A stretch of DNA of 64,000 nt, taken from Longibaculum muris (GTDB taxonomy: Bacteria; Bacillota_I; Bacilli_A; Erysipelotrichales; Coprobacillaceae). Below the pieces are notes generated by a model. The model was given only the letters and a program-made list of their open reading frames with translations. It was not told the DNA's origin and ran no database searches. Position numbers and translations under genes: made by a program. Shown one piece after another: positions 35,087 to 44,150 of the stretch (position 1 is the first letter of the stretch; each line of letters begins with the position of its first letter). Location of the stretch: NCBI RefSeq assembly GCF_004343035.1, contig NZ_SMCQ01000001.1:181573-245572 (forward strand), read 5' to 3'.

Positions 35087-36511
35087 ATGAATAAATATCT
35101 TGAATATATAAAAACATCACTTCTAGCAAAGATAACATTAGCTTTGTTAGTCATAGTTACTTTATTGGGTATCTATTGTATGACACAAATATATATCTAT
35201 TTACCAACCCAAATCTTTGTTATGGGAGTTGTGGTTTTTATAGTTATACTTGCATTATTATGGCTTACTCATTATAAAGTACCTAAAGTGAGTGTTGTTG
35301 TAGAGGTGCTTGTATGCGGCTGTTTGATAGCTGGTGTTTTTGCAACAAATAAAGTCAATACATTTACTGAAAAAGTAACCGAAACAAAAGAAGTTGAAAC
35401 AGTACAGATTGTAGCCTTGAAAGATTCTAAAATTACAAAAGATCAATCATTTAATAAATTGACAATGGCTTATCTACAAGAAGATAATAATGCCTATACA
35501 CGTTCTTCAGAAATCTTAAAAGACAATAAGAAAAAAGTAAAAAAAGAAAAACCATATAAGAATATGGAATTAGCATATAAGGATTTAAAAAATCATAAAG
35601 TTGATTTATTGGTTTTAACGAATTTAAGTAAGAGTGATTTATCATCAGTTGAAGAAAATTATCCTGATCAAATCAAAGTTATTTTATCTAAAGATTATGC
35701 TTTAGAAAGTGCCAAGGCCAAGAGTGTCAATATTTCTAAAGAACCATTTACAATTTATTTCCAGGGGGCTGATTTATCTTCAGGTGATAATATTAATTCC
35801 GTAGGTAGAGGCGATGTCAATATTTTATTAACTGTGAATCCCAATACTAAAAAGGTAAATATGCAAGTTATTCCAAGAGATTTATTTGTTTATATTCCTT
35901 GTAAAGATGCAAGCAGTAAATTATCTTATAGTGGATGGTGGGGAGGTATTCAATCTTCCATTGCAAGTATTGAAAAAGCTTTAGATGTTGAAATTAATTA
36001 TTATGCTAAGATTAATTTTGATGGCTTAACTGATTTAGTAGATGCATTAGGTGGTGTTAAAGTATACAGTCATTATACATATAGTGCAGGTGGGTATAAC
36101 TTTGTAAAAGGTTATAATGAAGTTGATGGTCCTAAGGCTTTAATGTTTGCTCGAGCAAGAAAGATGCTTCCATTAAATGAAAGATCACGTGGATATCAAC
36201 AAATGGAATTAATCAAAGGTATTTTTACGAAGTTTGCACAAGAACCAACTTATAATCATGCAATGAGTGTCATTGATTCATTAGAAAATAATTTTACAAC
36301 AAACCTTCCTAAAGAAGATTTTGTAAAGGCATATCAATTAGTGGTTGAACTATTACCTAAACTTCAAACAATGGAAAATCATTCTATTGAAGGTGAATAT
36401 AAATGGCATCATGATGAAGTCAATTCAAACTATTTATATTATTTCTATCCAAATAAGGGAGAATTAAAAGCTGTAAAAGAAAGAATTGATAGTGTTTTAA
36501 ATGGTCAGTAA
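35087..36511 (+). CDS. LytR-CpsA-Psr (LCP) family glycopolymer ligase
   Basis: 474 residues. Three membrane segments (about 14-94) are followed by an extracellular non-catalytic region and an LCP domain from about residue 220: GRGDVNILLTVNPNTKKVNMQVIPRDLFVYIP, then INYYAKINFDGLTDLVDALGGVKVYS and ARARKMLPLNERSRGYQQM, with the conserved Arg and Asp residues that bind the pyrophosphate lipid. LCP enzymes transfer teichoic acids or capsule from undecaprenyl pyrophosphate to peptidoglycan. It is one of three LCP genes here, between loci A and B. Its own promoter and terminator make it monocistronic. Confidence 0.92.
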   Translation: MNKYLEYIKTSLLAKITLALLVIVTLLGIYCMTQIYIYLPTQIFVMGVVVFIVILALLWLTHYKVPKVSVVVEVLVCGCLIAGVFATNKVNTFTEKVTETKEVETVQIVALKDSKITKDQSFNKLTMAYLQEDNNAYTRSSEILKDNKKKVKKEKPYKNMELAYKDLKNHKVDLLVLTNLSKSDLSSVEENYPDQIKVILSKDYALESAKAKSVNISKEPFTIYFQGADLSSGDNINSVGRGDVNILLTVNPNTKKVNMQVIPRDLFVYIPCKDASSKLSYSGWWGGIQSSIASIEKALDVEINYYAKINFDGLTDLVDALGGVKVYSHYTYSAGGYNFVKGYNEVDGPKALMFARARKMLPLNERSRGYQQMELIKGIFTKFAQEPTYNHAMSVIDSLENNFTTNLPKEDFVKAYQLVVELLPKLQTMENHSIEGEYKWHHDEVNSNYLYYFYPNKGELKAVKERIDSVLNGQ

Positions 36512-36538
36512 GGAATGAATAAGTCATTCCTTTTTTCT
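36510..36538 (+). terminator. Intrinsic terminator after the LCP gene
   Basis: Stem AAGGAATGA with TCATTCCTT, loop ATAAG, then TTTTCTT. Confidence 0.85.
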
Positions 36539-36563
36539 TAAGAAATTATTAAGATTTATTATC

Positions 36564-36592
36564 TTGATATCAAATGAAAATAAGTTTATAAT
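36564..36592 (+). promoter_or_regulatory. Promoter of the VanZ-like gene
   Basis: TTGATA (36564-36569), exactly 17 bp, consensus TATAAT (36587-36592); the predicted start is about 20 bp before the ATG at 36619. Confidence 0.8.
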
Positions 36593-36618
36593 GCTAGACA
36601 AATAGGAAGGTGATTAAA

Positions 36619-37149
36619 ATGAATCCTAAAGTAAAAGTAAGATTAAGAATATTAGCTATATTAACAACATTGATATGGATGATAGTTATTTTTAGATTTT
36701 CAATGGATACCGGAACGTCTTCACATGAATTAAGTGATTTGTGTGTTCGAATATTTAATAAAGCAGTCTATTCTTTCACAGGTAAAGATTTAACAATATC
36801 TATTACGCCTGAACACTATGCACTTATTGAGTTGTTTTTTAGAAAATTAGCGCATATGAGTATTTATTTTGTTTTGAGTATTAATGTCATGATTGTTTTA
36901 TTTACTTTCAATATAAAAATGTCATTAAAAATGTTTATTTCAGCATTATTCTGCTTTTTATATGCCTTGAGTGATGAATTTCATCAAATGTTTGTTGATG
37001 GTAGAGGAGCAAGTTTTACTGATTGTCTCATTGATACTTCAGGCGCTTTATTAGGTATTATAGCAGCACTTATTTTATATTGTATTTTATATACATTGAT
37101 GACAAAATATCAAAAAAGAAAAGGGCTTATTAAAGGAGCCTATGATTAA
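36619..37149 (+). CDS. VanZ-like membrane protein
   Basis: 176 residues with four membrane segments. The VanZ-family motifs are FRFSMDTGTSSHELS near residue 25-40, RKLAHMSIYFVLS around 80 and ALSDEFHQMFVDGRGASFTDCLIDTSGALLG around 120-150. VanZ gives low-level teicoplanin resistance; the biochemical role is unknown. I chose ATG 36619 with AGGAAGG 8 nt upstream; GTG 36610 overlaps that site. It forms a single-gene unit with its own strong promoter. Confidence 0.85.
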   Translation: MNPKVKVRLRILAILTTLIWMIVIFRFSMDTGTSSHELSDLCVRIFNKAVYSFTGKDLTISITPEHYALIELFFRKLAHMSIYFVLSINVMIVLFTFNIKMSLKMFISALFCFLYALSDEFHQMFVDGRGASFTDCLIDTSGALLGIIAALILYCILYTLMTKYQKRKGLIKGAYD

Positions 37150-37464
37150 GCTTTGAAGATGTGGTAAATGACATTTATTTCATCCTTTTGTTTTATAAGG
37201 GTATTTATCAGAAAAAGAACGTCAATGAATTAAGAACTTTGTGAATGTTTTATGGTGAAACTAAGAGTAGTCAAAGAAAGGCGTATCATTATGAAATAAG
37301 ACTTTAAACATGAGAGTGCTTTATTATTTCTTCTCTCACAAAGATAATGTTTATTTAATGAATTAAATGTGAGATAAAGAAACAATCTTATATCAAAATT
37401 GAATATCCATTATATAATCTCTTTAAAAGAAATGAAGAATAAAAATGTTGAATTACAAAAAAAC
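37150..37464. other. Intergenic region upstream of the MerR gene
   Basis: About 315 bp without a gene. AT-rich, with several short inverted repeats (for example CTCTCAC with GTGAGA around 37340 and 37370), but no feature I can name. Confidence 0.35.
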
Positions 37465-37495
37465 TTGACCATTCCTAATAGGAATGGTTTAATTT
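37465..37495 (+). promoter_or_regulatory. MerR-type promoter with central palindrome (merR gene)
   Basis: TTGACC (37465-37470) is followed after 19 bp by TAATTT (37490-37495). The spacer is filled by a perfect dyad: arms ACCATTCCT and AGGAATGGT around AAT (37468-37488). A 19-bp spacer with a dyad between the boxes is the hallmark of MerR-controlled promoters. The same dyad plus T-run could also read as a short terminator. Confidence 0.7.
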
Positions 37496-37514
37496 TTTTT
37501 AGGATGTGATGAAT

Positions 37515-38681
37515 ATGGATAAATATTATAAAACAGGTGAATTTGCAAAAATGGCAAATCTTTCTATAAGAACAATTCGATACTATGATAAAATAGGACT
37601 ATTAAAGCCATCTAAGATTGCCGATAATGGTTATCGTATGTATAGTGATAGAGATTTTATGAAATTACAGAAAATATTATCTTTAAAATATTTAGGTTTT
37701 TCTTTAGATGATATCTTTTCTATGACTGTAAATGATAGTTATTTATCTTTACAACAATCTTTATCCTTACAAAAGAAAATGATTGATCAAAAAATTGAAC
37801 AATTACAAAATATTAAATTATCATTAGAAAAAACAGAACAATTTATAACGCAAAGTCAAAATATTGATTGGAAAGCAATATTAGATAATATCAATTTTAA
37901 TACTATGGAACAGGATTTATTAGAACAATATAAGAACTCAACAAACATTAATATTCGTATTAAATTACATGAAAAATATTCAATAAATCCAATTCATTGG
38001 TTTGAATGGATGTTTTCACAATATCACTTAGATAATGGAATGAAAGTTTTGGAAATAGGTTGTGGGAATGGAGAACTTTGGCAACGAAATCAAAAAAATA
38101 TTCCAAATATCCAATTAACTTTAACTGATATATCCCAAGGTATGTTAGATGATGCAAAAAATCGTTTAAAAGATATAAAAGATATAGATTATCAATGTTT
38201 TGATTGTCATCAAATACCTTATGACAATCAAACATTTGATATTGTTATTGCAAATCATGTTTTATTTTATGTACAAGATATTGAACAAGTTTTAAAAGAA
38301 ATTAATCGAGTTTTAAAAAATGATGGTATTTTTTATTGTAGTACGTATGGGAAAAAACATATGAAAGAAATTACTGATTTGATTAAAGAGTTTAATCCTA
38401 AAATTACTTTATCTAATATTAAATTGTATGATGTATTTGGGTTAGAAAATGGAAAAATAATTTTAGAACCATATTTTAAAAAAATAGAGACTTTGATTCA
38501 TGATGATTATTTATTAGTCAATGATGTTAATGATATTATTAATTATATTTTATCTTGTCATGGGAACCAGAGCGAATTTATTTTAAAAGATTATGAATCT
38601 TTTAAAAGATATATGGAAAAGAAAGTAAAAAATGAAATTAAAATCACAAAAGCTGCAGGAATTTTTATTTGTCGAAAATAA
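37515..38681 (+). CDS. MerR-type regulator fused to a SAM-dependent methyltransferase
   Basis: 388 residues. Residues 1-70 are a MerR winged helix (YYKTGEFAKMANLSIRTIRYYDKIGLLKPSKIADNGYRMYSD), followed by a dimerisation coiled coil (about 70-120). From about 160 a class I methyltransferase domain begins: MKVLEIGCGNGELW (SAM-binding motif I, about 178-191), LTLTDISQGML and FDIVIANHVLFYVQD. MerR effector domains usually bind a drug or metal; here the ligand may be a methyl acceptor or SAM. It probably controls its own promoter and that of the rml operon: matching palindromic promoters lie just upstream and just downstream. I chose ATG 37515 over 37506 and 37509 on ribosome binding site spacing (AGGA at 37501). 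Confidence 0.87.
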   Translation: MDKYYKTGEFAKMANLSIRTIRYYDKIGLLKPSKIADNGYRMYSDRDFMKLQKILSLKYLGFSLDDIFSMTVNDSYLSLQQSLSLQKKMIDQKIEQLQNIKLSLEKTEQFITQSQNIDWKAILDNINFNTMEQDLLEQYKNSTNINIRIKLHEKYSINPIHWFEWMFSQYHLDNGMKVLEIGCGNGELWQRNQKNIPNIQLTLTDISQGMLDDAKNRLKDIKDIDYQCFDCHQIPYDNQTFDIVIANHVLFYVQDIEQVLKEINRVLKNDGIFYCSTYGKKHMKEITDLIKEFNPKITLSNIKLYDVFGLENGKIILEPYFKKIETLIHDDYLLVNDVNDIINYILSCHGNQSEFILKDYESFKRYMEKKVKNEIKITKAAGIFICRK

Positions 38682-38684
38682 GTG

Positions 38685-38715
38685 TTGACCATGACGTTAC
38701 GTCATGGTTTATATT
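38685..38715 (+). promoter_or_regulatory. MerR-type promoter of the rml operon
   Basis: TTGACC (38685-38690), a 19-bp spacer and TATATT (38710-38715). A perfect 21-bp palindrome (38688-38708; arms ACCATGACGT and ACGTCATGGT around one T) lies across the -35 end and spacer. The outer half-sites ACCAT and ATGGT match the palindrome before the merR gene. It begins four bases after the merR stop codon. Confidence 0.72.
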
Positions 38716-38744
38716 TTAGTTATAATCAAAATGGAGGTTTTACT

Positions 38745-39623
38745 ATGAAGGGAATTATATTGGCAGGCGGAAGTGGGACACGTTTATATCCTTTGACTCA
38801 AGTAACAAGTAAACAATTGTTACCAATTTATGATAAACCGATGATCTACTATCCATTAAGTATTTTGATGAATGCGGGCATCAAAGATATTTTAATTATC
38901 TCAACCCCAGATGATACACCTAGATTTCAAGAATTGTTAGGTGATGGAAAGCAATTTGGAATTCATTTACAATATAAAGTTCAACCATCTCCTGATGGCT
39001 TAGCACAAGCTTTTATTTTAGGTGAAGAATTTATTAATGGGGATAGTTGTGCAATGATTTTAGGAGATAATATCTTCCATGGTCATGGTTTAACAAAACG
39101 TTTACGTGATGCAGCGAATAAGAAAACAGGAGCAACTGTTTTTGGATATTATGTTGATGATCCTGAAAGATTTGGGGTTGTTGAATTTGATAAAGATGGT
39201 AAGGCTATTTCAATTGAAGAAAAACCAGAACATCCAAAATCAAATTATGCAGTTACAGGGTTATACTTCTATGATGAAAAGGTTGTTGAGTATGCAAAGA
39301 GTATTCAACCTAGTGCTAGAGGTGAATTGGAAATCACTGATTTAAATAGAATCTATTTAGAAAAAGGTGATTTGGAAGTGACTTTATTAGGACAAGGATT
39401 TACTTGGTTAGATACTGGTACACATGAGTCATTAGTAGATGCAACAAACTTTGTAAAAACAGTTGAAACGCATTCTAATAGAAAGATTGCATGTTTAGAA
39501 GAAATCGCTTATGATAATCATTGGATTTCTAAAGAAGATTTAGAAAAAGCTTGTGAATTATATAAGAAAAACCAATATGGTAAATATTTAAAAGATGTTT
39601 TAGAAGGGAAGTATATAGATTAA
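38745..39623 (+). CDS. rmlA: Glucose-1-phosphate thymidylyltransferase RmlA
   Basis: 292 residues, the expected length. [18 protein letters not shown] is the nucleotide-binding signature, and [31 protein letters not shown] and [11 protein letters not shown] are RmlA motifs. It makes dTDP-glucose from dTTP and glucose-1-phosphate, the first step of dTDP-L-rhamnose synthesis. I chose ATG 38745 with GGAGG 8 nt upstream. It overlaps rmlC by one base, so the genes are coupled. Confidence 0.97.
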   Translation: MKGIILAGGSGTRLYPLTQVTSKQLLPIYDKPMIYYPLSILMNAGIKDILIISTPDDTPRFQELLGDGKQFGIHLQYKVQPSPDGLAQAFILGEEFINGDSCAMILGDNIFHGHGLTKRLRDAANKKTGATVFGYYVDDPERFGVVEFDKDGKAISIEEKPEHPKSNYAVTGLYFYDEKVVEYAKSIQPSARGELEITDLNRIYLEKGDLEVTLLGQGFTWLDTGTHESLVDATNFVKTVETHSNRKIACLEEIAYDNHWISKEDLEKACELYKKNQYGKYLKDVLEGKYID

Positions 39624-40198
39624 TGAAAGTTATTCAAACAAAAATTCCAGGAGTATTGATTATTGAAACAGATGTTTTTGGTGATCATCGTGGTTATTTT
39701 ACCGAAACATATTCTAAACCTAAATATGAGAAATTAGGAATTACTGTTGATTTTGTTCAAGATAATATGTCTTTTAGTGCACAAAAAGGAACATTAAGAG
39801 GATTACATTGGCAAAATCCTCCTTATGCACAATCAAAGTTAGTCTCATGTACAAAAGGAAAAGTTATTGATGTTGCTGTGGATATTAGAAAAGGAAGCCC
39901 AACATATGGAGAATGGGTATCTGTTGAATTAAGTGCAGAAAATCATCGTCAATTCTTTATTCCTCAAGGCTTTGCTCACGGATTTTTAACATTAACTGAT
40001 GATGTAGAGTTTAGATATAAAGTAGATAATGTTTATAACAAAGAATCTGAAGGTGGGATGCGTTATGATGATCCAACAGCTAATGTTGATTGGGGTGGAT
40101 TATTAAATGGTATTGAACCTGTTTTAAGTGAAAAAGATATGACAGGACCAACTTTAGAGGAATCAAATAATCAATTTGTATATGAAGGAGATAAATAA
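39623..40198 (+). CDS. rmlC: dTDP-4-dehydrorhamnose 3,5-epimerase RmlC
   Basis: 191 residues with a cupin fold. Motifs DHRGYFTETYSKPKYEKLGI, QDNMSFSAQKGTLRGLHWQNPP (catalytic His) and FFIPQGFAHGFLTL are typical of RmlC. It epimerises C3 and C5 of the 4-keto sugar. The start overlaps the rmlA stop (TAATG). Confidence 0.97.
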   Translation: MKVIQTKIPGVLIIETDVFGDHRGYFTETYSKPKYEKLGITVDFVQDNMSFSAQKGTLRGLHWQNPPYAQSKLVSCTKGKVIDVAVDIRKGSPTYGEWVSVELSAENHRQFFIPQGFAHGFLTLTDDVEFRYKVDNVYNKESEGGMRYDDPTANVDWGGLLNGIEPVLSEKDMTGPTLEESNNQFVYEGDK

Positions 40199-40199
40199 T

Positions 40200-41234
40200 A
40201 TGAAAATTTTAGTTACAGGTGGAGCAGGATTTATTGGTGGAAATTTTGTTCATTATATGGTTAATAAATATCCAGAAGATATGATTGTAAATTTAGATTT
40301 ATTGACTTATGCAGGAAATTTGGAAACATGTAAACCTGTCGAAGGAAAACCAAATTATAAATTTGTCAAAGGTGATATTGCTGATAGAAAGTTTATCTTT
40401 GATTTGTTTGAAAAAGAAAAATTTGATGTTGTTGTGAACTTTGCTGCTGAATCTCATGTGGATAGAAGTATTGAAGATCCTGAAAGTTTTGTAAGAACAA
40501 ATGTTATGGGAACAACAACTTTATTGGATGCATGTAATAAATATGGAATTCAAAGATATCATCAAGTATCTACTGATGAAGTTTATGGTGATTTACCATT
40601 AGATAGACCAGACTTATTCTTTACAGAAACAACACCATTACATACATCTAGTCCATATAGTTCATCAAAAGCATCAGCGGATTTATTTGTGTTGGCTTAT
40701 TATAGAACATATGGATTGCCAGTTACAATCTCTAGATGTTCAAATAACTATGGACCATATCATTTCCCAGAAAAATTAATTCCATTAATGATTTCAAGAG
40801 CATTGGCTGATGAGTCATTACCAGTTTATGGTACTGGGGAAAACGTGAGAGATTGGTTACATGTTTATGATCATTGTGTAGCTATTGATTTGATTGTTAG
40901 AAATGGTAAAGTTGGTGAAGTTTATAATGTTGGTGGACATAATGAACGAACAAACTTAGAAGTTGTAAAAACAATCTTAAAAGCTTTAGACAAACCTGAA
41001 TCATTAATTAAGTTTGTTGAAGATCGTAAGGGTCATGATAGAAGATACGCTATTGATCCGCATAAATTGGAAACTGAACTTGGATGGAAACCAAAATATA
41101 ATTTTGATACTGGAATCCAACAAACAATTAAGTGGTATCTCGATAACAAAGAATGGTGGCAAAATATTCTTTCTGGAGAATATCAAAACTATTTCCAAAA
41201 AATGTATGTTGAAAAAGGTAGAGTTGAAGAATAA
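40200..41234 (+). CDS. rmlB: dTDP-glucose 4,6-dehydratase RmlB
   Basis: 344 residues. GGAGFIGGNFVHYM is the NAD motif, HVDRSIEDP and STDEVYGDLP are dehydratase motifs, and YSSSKASADL gives the YxxxK. It removes water from dTDP-glucose to give the 4-keto-6-deoxy sugar. ATG 40200 follows AAGGAG with 9-nt spacing, one base after the rmlC stop. Confidence 0.97.
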   Translation: MKILVTGGAGFIGGNFVHYMVNKYPEDMIVNLDLLTYAGNLETCKPVEGKPNYKFVKGDIADRKFIFDLFEKEKFDVVVNFAAESHVDRSIEDPESFVRTNVMGTTTLLDACNKYGIQRYHQVSTDEVYGDLPLDRPDLFFTETTPLHTSSPYSSSKASADLFVLAYYRTYGLPVTISRCSNNYGPYHFPEKLIPLMISRALADESLPVYGTGENVRDWLHVYDHCVAIDLIVRNGKVGEVYNVGGHNERTNLEVVKTILKALDKPESLIKFVEDRKGHDRRYAIDPHKLETELGWKPKYNFDTGIQQTIKWYLDNKEWWQNILSGEYQNYFQKMYVEKGRVEE

Positions 41235-41240
41235 AAAGTA

Positions 41241-41264
41241 AAACCCCATCTATGATGGGGTTTC
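41241..41264 (+). terminator. Hairpin between rmlB and rmlD
   Basis: Stem AAACCCCAT with ATGGGGTTT around CTATG, then CTTA. The T-run is short, so it is probably a leaky terminator or mRNA-stability hairpin rather than the operon end. Confidence 0.5.
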
Positions 41265-41280
41265 TTAGAAAGGAAAGCAT

Positions 41281-42126
41281 ATGAAAATATTAGTTACAGG
41301 TGTAAAAGGTCAATTAGGTTATGATATTGTTAATGAGTGTCAAAAAAGAAATATTGAAGCCATTGGTGTAGATATTGAGGAAATGGATATTACTAATGCT
41401 ACACAAGTTTGTGATGTCATTACGCAAGCTAAAGTAGATGCTGTTATACATTGCGCTGCTTGGACAGCAGTAGATAAAGCAGAAGATGAAGTTGATATGT
41501 GTCGAAGGGTAAATAGAGATGGAACTGAAAATATTGCACGCGTATGTGAAGCATTAGATTTACCATTAATGTATTTTTCTACTGATTATGTTTTTAATGG
41601 TCAAGGAGAAATGCCATGGAAAGAATATGATTTTAGAGAGCCATTGAATGTTTATGGACAAACAAAGTATGAAGGTGAATTAATTGTTGAAAAGTTAAAA
41701 AAACACTTTATAATTCGTATTTCATGGGTATTTGGATTAAATGGAAATAACTTTATTAAAACAATGCTACGTCTAGGTAAAGAAAGAGGAGAGGTTTCAG
41801 TGGTAAATGATCAAATTGGCTCTCCTACATATACGTATGATTTAGCAAAATTATGTGTTGATATGATTCAAACTCAAGAGTATGGAACATATCATGCATC
41901 TAATGAAGGATATTGTTCTTGGTATGATTTTGCATGTGAAATTTTTAAACAAGCACATATGAATGTAAAGGTAACTCCAGTAGATTCAAATGCTTTTCCT
42001 GCAAAAGCTAAAAGACCATCTAACAGTCGAATGAGTAAAGATGAATTAGATAAACATGGATTTAAGAGATTGCCTACATGGCAAGACGCATTGGAAAGAT
42101 ATTTAAAAGAGATAAATAGTTTGTGA
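41281..42126 (+). CDS. rmlD: dTDP-4-dehydrorhamnose reductase RmlD
   Basis: 281 residues. MKILVTGVKGQLGYDIV is the NADPH motif; HCAAWTAVDKAEDE, STDYVFNG and YGQTKYEGE (YxxxK) are diagnostic. It reduces the 4-keto sugar to dTDP-L-rhamnose. It follows an AGAAAGGAAAG ribosome binding site and ends in TGA, showing TGA is a real stop here. Confidence 0.97.
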   Translation: MKILVTGVKGQLGYDIVNECQKRNIEAIGVDIEEMDITNATQVCDVITQAKVDAVIHCAAWTAVDKAEDEVDMCRRVNRDGTENIARVCEALDLPLMYFSTDYVFNGQGEMPWKEYDFREPLNVYGQTKYEGELIVEKLKKHFIIRISWVFGLNGNNFIKTMLRLGKERGEVSVVNDQIGSPTYTYDLAKLCVDMIQTQEYGTYHASNEGYCSWYDFACEIFKQAHMNVKVTPVDSNAFPAKAKRPSNSRMSKDELDKHGFKRLPTWQDALERYLKEINSL

Positions 42127-42149
42127 TATTTATACAGATTAAGTATAAT
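42121..42149 (+). promoter_or_regulatory. Promoter of the GH25 lysozyme gene
   Basis: TTGTGA (42121-42126) coincides with the end of rmlD; after exactly 17 bp comes TATAAT (42144-42149). The ATG is 25 bp further on. Confidence 0.65.
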
Positions 42150-42173
42150 AATTTTATTAGGGATGGGGAAAAT

Positions 42174-44051
42174 ATGAAAATAATTTTAAAATGGATATTA
42201 TCATTGAGTATAACCAGTTGTTTGTTATCTTATGGAGGAACAAACGTTTACGCACAAGACAAAAAGAAAAACAATGAAATTTCAACAGTATATGAGGACA
42301 GAAAAAATGAAAATGTTGATGAACGGATTGTTCAAGAATCAGCAAATAGAGGGATGCAAGAAGCAGAAGAGTTAAAATACCAACAATGGCTAAAATCAAC
42401 AAATAACTTTCCTAAAACAAAATCAGCTGGTCCTTATTGGAAAGGTAGTTCTTCAAAAAGATATTTTTATGATGCAAATGGTAAGCAATTTGGATTAGGT
42501 ACATCTAAAAAAGTTATTGATGTTTCAAAGCATCAAGGAGTAATTGATTGGAATGCTGTGAAATCATCAAATCAAGTTGATGGAGCAATTGTTCGTTTAG
42601 GATATGGATGGTATTCTAATCAATATGATGAGCAAGCTGCAAGAAATATAAAAGAATTAAATCGTTTAGGTATACCATATGGTGTTTATTTATTCAGTTA
42701 TGCGCAAAATGCTAATGATGCAAAGAAAGAAGCAGATTTCTTTGCGTCATTAATAAAAAAATATAATGTAAAAAATACATACCCAATTTATTATGATATT
42801 GAAAGTTGGGAATATAAATCTGATGGAAAAACAGTTAAGTCTCCTTCGTCAGTTTCAACTTACGAACAAATAATTAGTTCATTTATGACACAAATGAAGA
42901 ATAAAGGATATTCGACTAAAGTATATAGTTATAGAGCCTATTTACAAAAACAACTTAAGAGCCCTAGTATTTTGAAGCATGTTGATTGGATTGCTGCTTA
43001 TACAGATACATTGGGATATACCAATTCTTACAATCAAACAAATAGTATTGGATGGCAATATACATCTAGTGGCAGTATTCCAGGAATCAAAACAAGAGTT
43101 GACATTAGCGCATTTGCAATAAATCCTAATCCTTTAGTAACATACCAAGCACATTTGCAAAATAGAGGATGGATATCAAGTGTAAATGATGGAATTACTG
43201 CGGGCACAACTGGGCAATCTTTACAATTAGAAGGAATAAAAATTATATTAAACTCAGGATTATCAGGAAATATTGAGTACAGTGCACATGTACAAGATAT
43301 TGGTTGGCAACCATGGGTAAAAAATGGTCAATTAAGTGGAACAACCGGGAAAAATAAAAGGATAGAAGCAATTAAAATAAAATTAACCGGAGATATAAGT
43401 AAAGATTATGATGTATATTATAGAGTTCACAGCCAAAAATATGGATGGTTAGGATGGACTAAAAATGGTAGTATAGCCGGAACTATTGGGGAATGTTATA
43501 GAGCAGAAGCCATACAAGTCATGCTTGTAGGTAAGGGATTACCAATATCAGGAAACATATCAAATTCAGTATATTATAAACAACCGCTTGTAAGTTATAG
43601 AACACATATTCAAGATATTGGTGATTCATATTATGTTAGTGATGGGGTGATCAGTGGTACTACTGGTAAAGCATTACGTATTGAAAATGTAAGAATTGAT
43701 ATTTCAAAATTGATATCTCAAAGTGGGTATAATGGGAATATTTCTTATTCATCACATATTCAAGATAGGGGTTGGCTGGATTATGTAAAAAATAATTGCA
43801 TTAGTGGAACCTATGGAAAGGCTTTACAACTTGAAGCTGTAAAAGTAGAATTGACAGGAGAAGTAGCAAACTACTATGACATATATTATAGGATGCATAT
43901 TCAATCAAAAGGATGGACTGGTTGGGCGAAAAATAATGCAATGTGTGGGTCTACAGGGCTTATATTAAGAGGAGAGGCAATAGAAATAAAAATTCTACCC
44001 AAAAATGCAGAAGCTCCAGGTAGTGTTTCCAATACGTTTTATAAGAAATAA
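42174..44051 (+). CDS. Secreted GH25 lysozyme with ChW repeats
   Basis: 625 residues. A signal peptide (about 1-27, ILKWILSLSITSCLLSYGGTNVYA) is followed by a glycoside hydrolase 25 domain (about 105-320): VIDVSKHQGVIDWNAVK carries one catalytic Asp, and YPIYYDIESWEY carries the D-x-E pair. The C-terminal half (about 325-620) contains about six clostridial hydrophobic ChW repeats built on GW with a following ISGTTGKALRIE-like strand; such repeats probably bind the cell surface. GH25 enzymes cleave the MurNAc-GlcNAc bond of peptidoglycan. The start is ATG 42174, not an earlier in-frame codon, because GGGATGGGG and the signal peptide fit it. Confidence 0.93.
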   Translation: MKIILKWILSLSITSCLLSYGGTNVYAQDKKKNNEISTVYEDRKNENVDERIVQESANRGMQEAEELKYQQWLKSTNNFPKTKSAGPYWKGSSSKRYFYDANGKQFGLGTSKKVIDVSKHQGVIDWNAVKSSNQVDGAIVRLGYGWYSNQYDEQAARNIKELNRLGIPYGVYLFSYAQNANDAKKEADFFASLIKKYNVKNTYPIYYDIESWEYKSDGKTVKSPSSVSTYEQIISSFMTQMKNKGYSTKVYSYRAYLQKQLKSPSILKHVDWIAAYTDTLGYTNSYNQTNSIGWQYTSSGSIPGIKTRVDISAFAINPNPLVTYQAHLQNRGWISSVNDGITAGTTGQSLQLEGIKIILNSGLSGNIEYSAHVQDIGWQPWVKNGQLSGTTGKNKRIEAIKIKLTGDISKDYDVYYRVHSQKYGWLGWTKNGSIAGTIGECYRAEAIQVMLVGKGLPISGNISNSVYYKQPLVSYRTHIQDIGDSYYVSDGVISGTTGKALRIENVRIDISKLISQSGYNGNISYSSHIQDRGWLDYVKNNCISGTYGKALQLEAVKVELTGEVANYYDIYYRMHIQSKGWTGWAKNNAMCGSTGLILRGEAIEIKILPKNAEAPGSVSNTFYKK

Positions 44052-44119
44052 AAAAGTAATTTTATAATTTTATGAAAATAGGATGTCTACTAAAATTAGG
44101 ATTATTTACTTAAGATGAT

Positions 44120-44150
44120 GACAGTATGAGAAATTGTGCTGTCTTTTTTT
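44120..44150 (+). terminator. Intrinsic terminator after the lysozyme gene
   Basis: Stem GACAG with CTGTC across a 14-nt loop, then seven T. Confidence 0.65.
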
